NCBI GenBank assembly: GCA_003153125.1
Contig: PLWW01000020.1
Span: 1-32,324 of the forward strand
DNA length: 32,324 nucleotides
Reading direction: 5' to 3'
DNA from: Candidatus Dormiibacterota bacterium
GTDB lineage: Bacteria > Chloroflexota > Dormibacteria > Aeolococcales > Aeolococcaceae
Each line of letters opens with the position of its first letter. Positions within the stretch are counted from its first letter, which is position 1. Positions 15,341-22,691 of this stretch are shown piece after piece. A program made the position numbers and the translations under genes. The notes beneath the pieces were generated by a model that saw only the letters and a program-made list of their open reading frames with translations, did no database searches and was not told where the DNA came from.

Positions 15341-17323
15341 ATGGCCCGTGTGAAGGGGGTTCGGGTGGTTGCCCTCCTCGTCGTGCTGGCCGCCTCCGGC
15401 ATTAGCGCACGTGGTGGCGCGGTCACGGCCAGTGCCGCCGCCGCGTTGACTGCCGCGCCCAGCCCGGCCGCCACCCCGGCGACCCGCTTGCGGCCGGGGG
15501 TGATGCCGCTTGTGGGCGCTGGCTTGGGATCGGCCCCAGCCACGGGCGCGGCAGGTGTGCTGCCCCCGCCCACCGCTCACCTCAGCTATCTGGGTGGCCG
15601 GGTGATCTCGACGATCAGCGTCGTCCAGGTGCTGTACGGCAGCGGACTGGCCACCACGTTGACCTGGGAGAGCCAGGTCAAGAACGCCACGCCGTCGCCG
15701 AGCGTGGCGAGCTTCTACGGTGAGCTCACCAATTCGCCGTACCTCGACTGGATGTCCGAGTACAACACCCTCGGCAGCCCGCAGGGAATCGCCGGCACCA
15801 ACCAGACCATCGCCCGCGGCGGCTTCTTCGCACAGGTATCAATCACGCCGTCGGCCGCAAATGATCCATTCGCGGTGTCGCCAGCGCTGATCGACGATGG
15901 CCAGATCCAGGACGAACTGACCGCGCAGATCGCGGCGGGAAATATCCCGGCCCCGAAGAGGGATGCAAACAACAACATCCGGACGCTGTACGCCATCTAC
16001 TTCCCACACGCCGTGACCATCACCATCCACAACACTGACGGCACGATCGCCAGCTCCGGAACGGACTTCTGCGCGTACCACGGGACGACATCGCGAACAG
16101 TACCGTCACGGGAGACGTACTACAGCGTCCTCCCCGACTTCACCACCAACGGCATGAGAACGAATTGCGGTTCGGGCAGCGAGTTCCAGAACGTCACGGC
16201 CGTCTCCTCACATGAGCTGGCCGAGGCGATCACCGACCCCGAGGTGGGGTTGGCCACGGCGGACACACCGGGGCCCCCACTCGCCTGGTACGACGTGCAG
16301 AACAACGGTGAGGCGGCCGACCTCTGCAACGGCATCGACGGCACGGTCACCGGCGAGGACGGGTTCACCTATACGGTCCAGAAGGCCTGGAGCAACGCCC
16401 AGCGTGCGTGTGTGCTCGCCCCCGGTCCACACGTCTTCTCGCCCCAGGGCGTCGGGGCGCCGCAGGTCTCCGCGACCCCCGACGGCAGCACCCAGCTGGT
16501 CTTCTGGAAGGACGCCACCACTGACCAGCTCGCCGAGGCTTGGTACACGGGCTCCTGGAACGGCCCCGTCGGCTTCTCGCAGCTAGGCACTATCACCTCC
16601 AACCCGGCGGTCGCGGTCACCAAGGACGGCAGTACCCAGCTCGTCTTCTGGGAGGGGCCGAATGGCCACCTCTTGGAGGCCTGGTACACCGGCACATGGA
16701 ACGGGCCCCTCGATATCACGGCCACGTATCTCGGCGGCCACTCCATCCTCGCTTCCGCGCCCTCAGTGGCGACCACCATGGACGGCTCCCAGCTGGTCTT
16801 CTGGCGCGGCACCGACGGACATCTCGCCGAAGCCTGGTACTCCAACGGCTGGCACGGCCCCGCCGACTTCACGACCCTTGGCTCCATGGCCTCAGCGCCG
16901 AGCGCCGCCGTGACACCCGACGGCTCGACGCAGCTGGTCTTCTTCCAGGGCACCGACAACCACCTCACCGAGGACTGGTTCACGGGCGCATGGAACGGGC
17001 CCACCGACTGGACCACCCTCGGCACCGTCGGCTCCTCGCCGACCGTCACCGTCACCCCCGACAACTCCACCCAGCTCGTCTTCTCCAAAACGCCCGCCGG
17101 GCACCTCCAGGAATCGTGGTACACCGGGGGTGCCTGGCACGGCCCCGTGGACTGGACGAACTCTGCCTTCGCCGGCGACGGCGTTCTGACCTCCTCGCCC
17201 AGTGCCACCGTCACCGTGGACGGATCCACCCAGCTTGTCTTCTGGCAAGGCGCCGGATCCACGCTCTGGGAGGGCTGGTACGCCGGCGGTGCCTGGCACG
17301 GCCCAGTCGACTGGAGCGGTTGA
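15341..17323 (+). CDS. Secreted HELAE-motif domain protein with six-repeat propeller
   Basis: This is a 660-residue exported protein. Residues 1-34 form a signal peptide (MARVKG, then a long Val/Leu/Ala core). After an Ala/Pro-rich linker, residues about 70-355 form a domain with FCAYHGTTS, a VSSHELAEAITDP motif (H291, E292, E295, D299), AWYD and an EAADLC segment. This order resembles the EXORDIUM/phosphate-induced-protein family (PF04674) and its bacterial relatives. The H-E-x-x-E arrangement could bind a metal, but no canonical HExxH is present, so protease activity is unproven. Residues about 370-660 are six repeats of about 48 residues (DGSTQLVFW, then L-x-E-x-WYTG-x-WNGPVD), ending DWSG at the stop. 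Such repeats resemble six-bladed lectin propellers, so the protein may bind glycans outside the cell. Confidence 0.86.
   Translation: MARVKGVRVVALLVVLAASGISARGGAVTASAAAALTAAPSPAATPATRLRPGVMPLVGAGLGSAPATGAAGVLPPPTAHLSYLGGRVISTISVVQVLYGSGLATTLTWESQVKNATPSPSVASFYGELTNSPYLDWMSEYNTLGSPQGIAGTNQTIARGGFFAQVSITPSAANDPFAVSPALIDDGQIQDELTAQIAAGNIPAPKRDANNNIRTLYAIYFPHAVTITIHNTDGTIASSGTDFCAYHGTTSRTVPSRETYYSVLPDFTTNGMRTNCGSGSEFQNVTAVSSHELAEAITDPEVGLATADTPGPPLAWYDVQNNGEAADLCNGIDGTVTGEDGFTYTVQKAWSNAQRACVLAPGPHVFSPQGVGAPQVSATPDGSTQLVFWKDATTDQLAEAWYTGSWNGPVGFSQLGTITSNPAVAVTKDGSTQLVFWEGPNGHLLEAWYTGTWNGPLDITATYLGGHSILASAPSVATTMDGSQLVFWRGTDGHLAEAWYSNGWHGPADFTTLGSMASAPSAAVTPDGSTQLVFFQGTDNHLTEDWFTGAWNGPTDWTTLGTVGSSPTVTVTPDNSTQLVFSKTPAGHLQESWYTGGAWHGPVDWTNSAFAGDGVLTSSPSATVTVDGSTQLVFWQGAGSTLWEGWYAGGAWHGPVDWSG
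16440..17320 (+). repeat. Six tandem propeller repeats, copy A
   Basis: Six repeats of about 48 codons carry the cores PDGSTQLVFWK, KDGSTQLVFWE, MDGSQLVFWR, PDGSTQLVFFQ, PDNSTQLVFSK and VDGSTQLVFWQ. Each blade is most like the same-numbered blade of copy B (18186-19058), including the one-residue deletion in blade 3 and the FFQ...EDWF variant in blade 4. This shows that the whole propeller was duplicated, not single blades. Confidence 0.85.
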
Positions 17324-17395
17324 CCGCACGGGCTCCTGTCTGGGAGGGGTCCGCTCCGCCGACCTTAAGTTCGCACCTGACGAGTACCCTTGCCG

Positions 17396-17401
17396 TACGC
17401 T
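17396..17401 (+). promoter_or_regulatory. Candidate -10 box TACGCT
   Basis: TACGCT precedes the IPT-propeller gene. A start site near 17408 would give a leader of about 34 nt holding the AAGGTGAGG ribosome binding site (17425-17433) before ATG 17442. TACCCT at 17385-17390 is an alternative. Confidence 0.3.
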
Positions 17402-17441
17402 AATGCCGTCCGAACACGTCAGGCAAGGTGAGGTTTCGCTG

Positions 17442-19061
17442 ATGAGGTCGTCGCGTCGCTCCGTGCTGCTGGGCAGCGTCCTCGCCCTGGTGCTTTCCGG
17501 TGGCTTCGTGACCGTCGCTCACGCTACGGTTCCCGCGATCACGTCACTGTCGGTAGCGCCGGGAGGGACGTGGACCACCGAAGGTGGCCAACAACTGATC
17601 ATCTACGGGACCGGCCTGACCGGCGCGACCTCGATCCAGTTCGGTCTCACCTCGAACGCAACTGTCGTGCTGAGCACCTTCGCCTGCCCGACCGGAACGG
17701 GGTCGGCGGGCTGCTTCACCGTCAACAGCGACCTACAGATCACGGTGTTGACCCCCGGCCACCCGCAATCGACGGCCGACGTCACGGTCACGACCCCCGG
17801 CGGGACCAGTTCCACGAGCAGCGCGGACCAGATGATGTGGGTCGCGTCCCCACCGAAAGCGGTCAGCCTCTCGGTACATTCCGGCTCGCCCGGCTCGCGC
17901 ATCACCGTCGCTCCCGCCGACGGACAACAGGAACTGTCGGCCTACGACTTCACGACCAGGGTCGACTTCGTTCCGGCGTCTGGACCCACCATCTCAGTCA
18001 GCACCCATCCCTGTCCCAGCCCGGCCCCCGCCGCGGGCTGTTATCAGGAGAGTGCCGACCTCGACATCTTGACGGCTCCGACCACGGGGTTCACGTTCGG
18101 CACGATCTATGACGTGAAGGTGACGACAGCCGGTGGCACCAGCCCCGTCAACCCCTCCACTGACCAATTCACCTTCGTCACGAGCTTTTCACCGCAGAGC
18201 GTGGGGGCGCCCCAGGTCGCGGTGACCCCCGACGGCTCCACCCAGCTCGTGTTCTGGAAGAGCACCGCCACCAACCAGCTCGCCGAGGCCTGGTACACCG
18301 GCTACTGGAACGGGCCGGTCGGGTTCCCCCAGCTGGGCGCCCTCTCCTCCACCCCCGGCGTTGCCGTGACCAAGGATGGCAGCACCCAGCTGGTCTTCTG
18401 GCAAGGCCCCTCGGGCCACCTCATGGAGGCCTGGTACACGGGCGTCTGGAACGGGCCCCTCGACATCACCAACACCTACCTCGGCGGCCACGGCATCCTC
18501 GGCTCCGCTCCCTCGGTGACCACAACCAAGGACGGCACCCAGCTGGTCTTCTGGCGTGGCACCGACGGCCACCTCGCCGAAGCCTGGTTCTCGGGCACCT
18601 GGCACGGCCCGGTTGACTTCACCACCCTCGGCTCCCTGACCTCGGCGCCAAGCTCCACGATCACCGCCGACGGATCCACCCAGCTGGTCTTCTTCCAGGG
18701 CAGCGACGGCCGCCTCACCGAGGACTGGTTCACCGGTGTCTGGAACGGGCCGGCACGATTCGGTGCGGTCAGTTCGCAGCCCAGCGTCGCCGTCACCCCG
18801 GACGGCTCCACCCAGCTCGTCTTCTACAAGAGCGCCGCCGGGCACCTCCTCGAGTCCTGGTACACGGGAACATGGAACGGCCCCGTGGACTTCACGACCA
18901 CCGCCTTCGGCGGCACCGGCCTGCTGACATCGTCACCCAGCGCCACCGTCACCGTCGACGGCTCCACCCAGATCGTCTTCTGGCAGGGCTCCGGCAACAC
19001 CCTCTGGGAGGGCTGGTACGCGGGCGGCGCCTGGCACGGACCGGTCAATTACAGCGGCTGA
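17442..19061 (+). CDS. Secreted IPT/TIG-domain protein with six-repeat propeller
   Basis: This is a 539-residue exported protein. Residues 1-29 form a signal peptide (MRSSRRS, hydrophobic core, VAHA cut). Residues about 31-235 look like two Ig-like IPT/TIG domains. The first has the typical GGQQLIIYGTGLTGATSIQFG strand pattern and ends VTVTTPGGTS. The second is more diverged and ends VKVTTAGGTS. Each has a pair of cysteines (FACPTGTGSAGC and HPCPSPAPAAGC) that could form a disulfide. Residues about 250-539 are six propeller repeats closely matching the upstream gene. No catalytic domain is visible, so it is probably an adhesin or binding protein. An in-frame ATG at 17403 exists, but 17442 has AAGGTGAGG 8 nt upstream and opens directly into the signal peptide. 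Confidence 0.86.
   Translation: MRSSRRSVLLGSVLALVLSGGFVTVAHATVPAITSLSVAPGGTWTTEGGQQLIIYGTGLTGATSIQFGLTSNATVVLSTFACPTGTGSAGCFTVNSDLQITVLTPGHPQSTADVTVTTPGGTSSTSSADQMMWVASPPKAVSLSVHSGSPGSRITVAPADGQQELSAYDFTTRVDFVPASGPTISVSTHPCPSPAPAAGCYQESADLDILTAPTTGFTFGTIYDVKVTTAGGTSPVNPSTDQFTFVTSFSPQSVGAPQVAVTPDGSTQLVFWKSTATNQLAEAWYTGYWNGPVGFPQLGALSSTPGVAVTKDGSTQLVFWQGPSGHLMEAWYTGVWNGPLDITNTYLGGHGILGSAPSVTTTKDGTQLVFWRGTDGHLAEAWFSGTWHGPVDFTTLGSLTSAPSSTITADGSTQLVFFQGSDGRLTEDWFTGVWNGPARFGAVSSQPSVAVTPDGSTQLVFYKSAAGHLLESWYTGTWNGPVDFTTTAFGGTGLLTSSPSATVTVDGSTQIVFWQGSGNTLWEGWYAGGAWHGPVNYSG
18186..19058 (+). repeat. Six tandem propeller repeats, copy B
   Basis: Six repeats are colinear with copy A and very similar at DNA level (for example the CCGACGG/ACC-CAGCT-GTCTTCTGG core of each blade). 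Blade 4 differs: its distal part (GPARFGAVSSQPSV) is about three residues shorter than in copy A, a small deletion after duplication. The array closes at NYSG and the stop. Confidence 0.85.
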
Positions 19062-19125
19062 ACCCGGCTCTGAAGCAGCCGCGTTCCGACCCGGCGACGG
19101 AGCGGTTCCCTTCGGGTAGCGTGGC

Positions 19126-19131
19126 TATCCT
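19126..19131 (+). promoter_or_regulatory. Probable -10 box TATCCT (leaderless-type spacing)
   Basis: TATCCT is followed by 9 nt and ATG 19141 with no ribosome binding site. This is the same geometry as at 181, 1619, 3011(-) and 7274(-). The GH18 gene therefore probably has its own promoter and does not rely on readthrough from the gene 79 bases upstream. Confidence 0.5.
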
Positions 19132-19140
19132 CCCGGTTCC

Positions 19141-21438
19141 ATGGACCTGAAGGGGCCGCTCCGGCTCGTGGCCGCCGTTCTGGGGATGTGCCTCGTGAGC
19201 ACGGGCTTAGGTCCCGTGTCGATGGCCACCGCGGCGGCGTCCGGCGCGGCCGTCATGCCGTTCCGCGCGCACGTGTTCTTCGACGACACCATGGGCCCAC
19301 CACCAGCGGGTCTTGTCCGCGGAGCGGTCGCAAGCGTGTTGACCGACCCCAAGGTGCCCGTGGTGCGCGCGGCATCCACGTCAAGCACAGCCGCCGCGGC
19401 GGGTCAGACCGCCTCGATCCCTCCCCCGGACCCCGAGATCCTCGGCTTCGCACAGTCCGGAGAGGTGGCCTCGGGGGCATGGATCGCGGACCTCCGCTTC
19501 AACCTGCTCTCGACGATCGCCTACTTCGGCATCAACCTCAACCTGGACGGGACCCTGGTCACCAGCGACACCGGGTACCTGACCTGGTGGAGCAGTCAGG
19601 AGACCAACCTGATCGACGCGGCGCACGTCGCCGGCGACCGCGTCGTGCTGACCGTCAAGGCTTTCAACGACCCGCTGATCGCCGCGGTCACCGGCACCGA
19701 ACAGGCCCGTCAGACCCTGATCACCAGCATCATCGACCAGGTCGTGACGCGCCCGGCGGACGGGGTCAACATCGACTTCGAAGGAGTCAGTGCGGGCCTG
19801 TCCGCCAACTTCACCACGTTCATCAGCGAGTTGCAGGGCGCCCTCCTGGCGCGGGCAGCGGGACGCTCCTACCTGACCGTGGACACATACGCCAGCGCCG
19901 GGCTGGGCGGGAGCATGTATGACCTCGCGGCGCTCTGGCACCACGTCGACGCTCTCGACCTCATGGGCTACGGCTTCGCGCCGTGCGTGGCGGGGCATTC
20001 CGGACCGACTGCCCCGATGGGCGGTTGCTGGTACAGCGTCACCCAGTCGGTCACCGACTACATGACCAGGTTCGGAGTCCCGGCCAGCGAATTGCTCCTC
20101 GGGGTGCCGTACTACGGCTACAAGTGGAGCGTGAGCGGCGTCGGCGCCGCCGGGCAGGACGCGGCCGTTCCGGGCAGCACCGACAGCGCCGACACCTACG
20201 CCGGCGCACTCTCCGACTTCAGCTGCGCGCTGAAGCTCCAGCAGCACTGGGACGCGACGTTCCAGGAGCCGTGGGCTTCCTGGTACAGCCCGGCGACGGG
20301 TGACCCGTGCGGGGGCAACCACAACTCCTACCGTGAGCTGTACTACGACAACGCCCAGTCACTCGGCCTCAAGTACGACCTGGTCAACAACCGCGGCTTG
20401 CGCGGCATCGCCATCTGGGCGCTCGGTTACGACAGCGGCAGCAACGACCTGTGGAACGAGATCGCCGCCAAGTTCAGCGTCGCCAAGTTCCCGCCATTCC
20501 AGCCCAAGTCCGTGGGCGCGCCGGCGGCGGCCGTGCTGCCCGACGGCTCCCAGCAACTGGTCTTCTGGCGAAGCGCCGCCGACAACCACCTCGTCGAGGG
20601 CTGGTACTCCGGCGGGTACTGGCGCGGTCCCCTGGACCTCACCACCCTCCTCGGCCCCAACGCCGTCCTCCAATCGGCTCCGAGCGTCGCCGTGACCCCT
20701 GACGGGTCGACCCAGACCGTGTTCTGGCAGGGGCCCGGCAACCACCTGTACGAGGCGTGGTGGGCAGGCGGGCGCTGGAACGGGCCGCTGGATGTCACCA
20801 GCGCAGCGGGCGACCCCACGGCTGTGCTGGCGTCGGCGCCCAGTGCCGCGGTCACACCTGACGGATCGACCCAGACGGTGTTCTGGAGATCGTCGAGCGG
20901 GCACCTCGACGAGGCGTGGTGGGCGGGGGCACGCTGGAACGGGCCGGTGGACTGGTCCCGCAGAGCCTTCGCGGATGCCGCCGCGCTGGCGTCCGCCCCG
21001 AGCGCGGCGATCATGCCGGACGGCTCCCAGCAGCTGGTCTTCTGGCAGGGACCGGGCGGACACCTGTACGAGGCGTGGTGGGCGGCGGCGCGGTGGAACG
21101 GACCGGTCGACATCACGGGCGGATCCCTGCGGGGCGCCGGCCTGCTCGCATCGGCGCCGAGCGCCACGATCTTCGCCGACGGTTCGCAGCAACTCGTCTT
21201 CTGGACGGGTGCGGGCGGACACCTCGTGCAGGCCTGGTTTGCAGGCGGCCGGTGGTACGGGCCTGCCGACTGGACCGGGACCACCTTCGGCGGTGTTGGC
21301 ACGCTGGCCTCGGCGCCGAGTGCCACAGTTCTCCCCGACGGCTCACAGCAGCTGGTCTTCTGGCAGGGCTCCGGCTCCACTCTTTGGGAGGCATGGTTCG
21401 CCGGTCGCTGGTATGGGCCGATGAACCTCAGCGGCTAG
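19141..21438 (+). CDS. Secreted GH18 (YaaH/SleL-like) hydrolase with six-repeat propeller
   Basis: This is a 765-residue exported protein. Residues 1-35 form a signal peptide. Residues about 95-445 form a glycoside hydrolase family 18 barrel: DGVNIDFE (207-214) is the DxxDxDxE motif with Asn at the second position, as in spore cortex hydrolases of the YaaH/SleL type, and E214 is the expected acid. LDLMGYGF, LLLGVPYYGYKW and GIAIWALGYDSG match the later strands. GH18 enzymes act on N-acetylglucosamine-containing chains (chitin, peptidoglycan) with substrate-assisted catalysis. Residues about 455-765 are six propeller repeats (PDGS-Q-QLVFWQG, HLYEAWWAG, RWNGPVD) ending NLSG. These repeats are richer in EAWW than in the two upstream paralogs, so this propeller is an older relative. 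The stop shares CTAG with the convergent wzt. Confidence 0.9.
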   Translation: MDLKGPLRLVAAVLGMCLVSTGLGPVSMATAAASGAAVMPFRAHVFFDDTMGPPPAGLVRGAVASVLTDPKVPVVRAASTSSTAAAAGQTASIPPPDPEILGFAQSGEVASGAWIADLRFNLLSTIAYFGINLNLDGTLVTSDTGYLTWWSSQETNLIDAAHVAGDRVVLTVKAFNDPLIAAVTGTEQARQTLITSIIDQVVTRPADGVNIDFEGVSAGLSANFTTFISELQGALLARAAGRSYLTVDTYASAGLGGSMYDLAALWHHVDALDLMGYGFAPCVAGHSGPTAPMGGCWYSVTQSVTDYMTRFGVPASELLLGVPYYGYKWSVSGVGAAGQDAAVPGSTDSADTYAGALSDFSCALKLQQHWDATFQEPWASWYSPATGDPCGGNHNSYRELYYDNAQSLGLKYDLVNNRGLRGIAIWALGYDSGSNDLWNEIAAKFSVAKFPPFQPKSVGAPAAAVLPDGSQQLVFWRSAADNHLVEGWYSGGYWRGPLDLTTLLGPNAVLQSAPSVAVTPDGSTQTVFWQGPGNHLYEAWWAGGRWNGPLDVTSAAGDPTAVLASAPSAAVTPDGSTQTVFWRSSSGHLDEAWWAGARWNGPVDWSRRAFADAAALASAPSAAIMPDGSQQLVFWQGPGGHLYEAWWAAARWNGPVDITGGSLRGAGLLASAPSATIFADGSQQLVFWTGAGGHLVQAWFAGGRWYGPADWTGTTFGGVGTLASAPSATVLPDGSQQLVFWQGSGSTLWEAWFAGRWYGPMNLSG
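20500..21435 (+). repeat. Six tandem propeller repeats, copy C
   Basis: Six repeats of about 51 codons have cores PDGSQQLVFWR, PDGSTQTVFWQ (blades 2-3), PDGSQQLVFWQ and ADGSQQLVFWT. Blades 2-5 resemble one another more than do the blades of copies A and B, suggesting later internal homogenisation. The final blade keeps the STLWE signature found in blade 6 of A and B. Confidence 0.85.
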
Positions 21439-22691
21439 GCTCCCTCGAAACGCCCCGGCCCGCTGCCATTGCGCGACTGCTGCCAGGTGCCGTCGAGGTC
21501 GACCATCCCCAACCTGCCCTGCTCGTCGACCACCCGGAAGGACAGGACGTCCTCGATGTGGTCGAACGGATGGTTGAGGACGCTGTCGTACACCGCCGCG
21601 GTGAGGACGTACCTGGCCCCGAGAAGGCCGACGTGGGGGATGGTGTAGGTGATCGTGCCTCGCGTCCCTGGCCCGGATGAGCTCACCCGGCAGTTGGCGG
21701 TCCGGGTGTTGGGGCCGGAGATGTTGATCCCGTCGCTGCGCTTGAAGGCGAGGCCGAAGACGAAGTCGCTGACGTCGGCGTGGACGGCATAGTCGATCGC
21801 CACGGTGAGGCCGCCACCCGTGGCAAACGAGGAGTGCTCGCTGCCCGCGTCGTCGAGCAATCGCACCGCAGTGATCTCGACGTCCCGCGTCCCCCAGCGA
21901 TTCTCCGTGGCCATGGCCGCGCCGGCGTGGTGGTCCTTGTCGTCGGCCTCCGCCATCACCCCCACGAGCCGGCGGTACTGGGCGGTGACGTCGGCCGCCG
22001 GCCCGTCGGACACGAGGTGGCCCTTCTGGAAAAGGATGACCCGGTCGCAGTAGAGGTTCAGGGAGCTGAGGTCGTGACTGACGAGGATGATGGTGCGGCC
22101 ATGGCGCTTGTAGTCGGAGAAGACGTCGAAGCACTTCTCCTGGAATCGAGCGTCACCGACCGCAAGGACCTCGTCCATCAGCAGGATGTCGGCGTCTGCC
22201 TGGATGGCGACGGTGAACGCCAGGCGCACCGCCATGCCCGACGAGAAGTTCTTGACCTTCTGGTCGGCGAACTCCGTGAGCTCCGAGAAATCGAGGATGC
22301 CGTGGACGCGGTCGGCAAGTTCCCGGCGGGTCAAACCCAGGACGGCGCCGCCGAGGAAGATGTTCTCGCGCGCTGACAGCTCCGGGTTGAAGCCGACCCC
22401 GAGCTCGAGGAACGGGGCCACGCGCCCGGCAATGCGGACCCTCCCGGAGTCGGGGGAGTAGATCCGCGACAGGATCTTCAACAACGTGCTCTTGCCACAC
22501 CCGTTCGGCCCCGTAATGCCTAGGAACTCGCCGGCGCCGACGTTGAAGCTGACGTCGTCCAGCGCCAGGAGATCGCGGTAGCGCGCGGCGCTGCGCAGGT
22601 GCGTGATGCGGTGCTTGAGCGTGAAGCTGCGATCCAGCGGGATCCGGAAGTGCTTGGTGACCGATTCAACCCGGACTGCCGGGTCGCTCAC
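21435..22691 (-). CDS. wzt: Polysaccharide ABC transporter ATP-binding protein, Wzt type
   Basis: This 418-residue ATPase powers export of a lipid-linked polysaccharide across the inner membrane with the upstream permease. It shows Walker A GPNGCGKS (61-68), a Q-loop region at FLELGVGFNPELSARENI, ABC signature NFSSGM (148-153), Walker B ADILLMDE (167-174) and H-loop H206. Residues about 250-418 form a beta-rich C-terminal domain like the Wzt carbohydrate-binding domain, which in E. coli O8/O9a recognises the finished, capped chain end. Its presence suggests that the exported glycan carries a recognised terminal group, possibly the methyl group added by one of the local methyltransferases. The GTG start overlaps the permease stop as GTGA. 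Confidence 0.94.
   Translation of the reverse strand: MSDPAVRVESVTKHFRIPLDRSFTLKHRITHLRSAARYRDLLALDDVSFNVGAGEFLGITGPNGCGKSTLLKILSRIYSPDSGRVRIAGRVAPFLELGVGFNPELSARENIFLGGAVLGLTRRELADRVHGILDFSELTEFADQKVKNFSSGMAVRLAFTVAIQADADILLMDEVLAVGDARFQEKCFDVFSDYKRHGRTIILVSHDLSSLNLYCDRVILFQKGHLVSDGPAADVTAQYRRLVGVMAEADDKDHHAGAAMATENRWGTRDVEITAVRLLDDAGSEHSSFATGGGLTVAIDYAVHADVSDFVFGLAFKRSDGINISGPNTRTANCRVSSSGPGTRGTITYTIPHVGLLGARYVLTAAVYDSVLNHPFDHIEDVLSFRVVDEQGRLGMVDLDGTWQQSRNGSGPGRFEGA

Noticed and set aside
15341-17323. Calling the HELAE domain a zinc metalloprotease
   Set aside because: The canonical HExxH is absent (HELAE), so a protease label would overstate what the sequence shows.
17202-17441. Upstream extension of the IPT-propeller protein
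   Set aside because: It overlaps the end of the previous gene in another frame and would bury the signal peptide.
16440-21435. Repeated DNA that might look like a CRISPR array or satellite
   Set aside because: The repeat period is about 145-155 bases, always a multiple of three within open frames, with conserved protein cores. These are propeller blades, not direct repeats with spacers.
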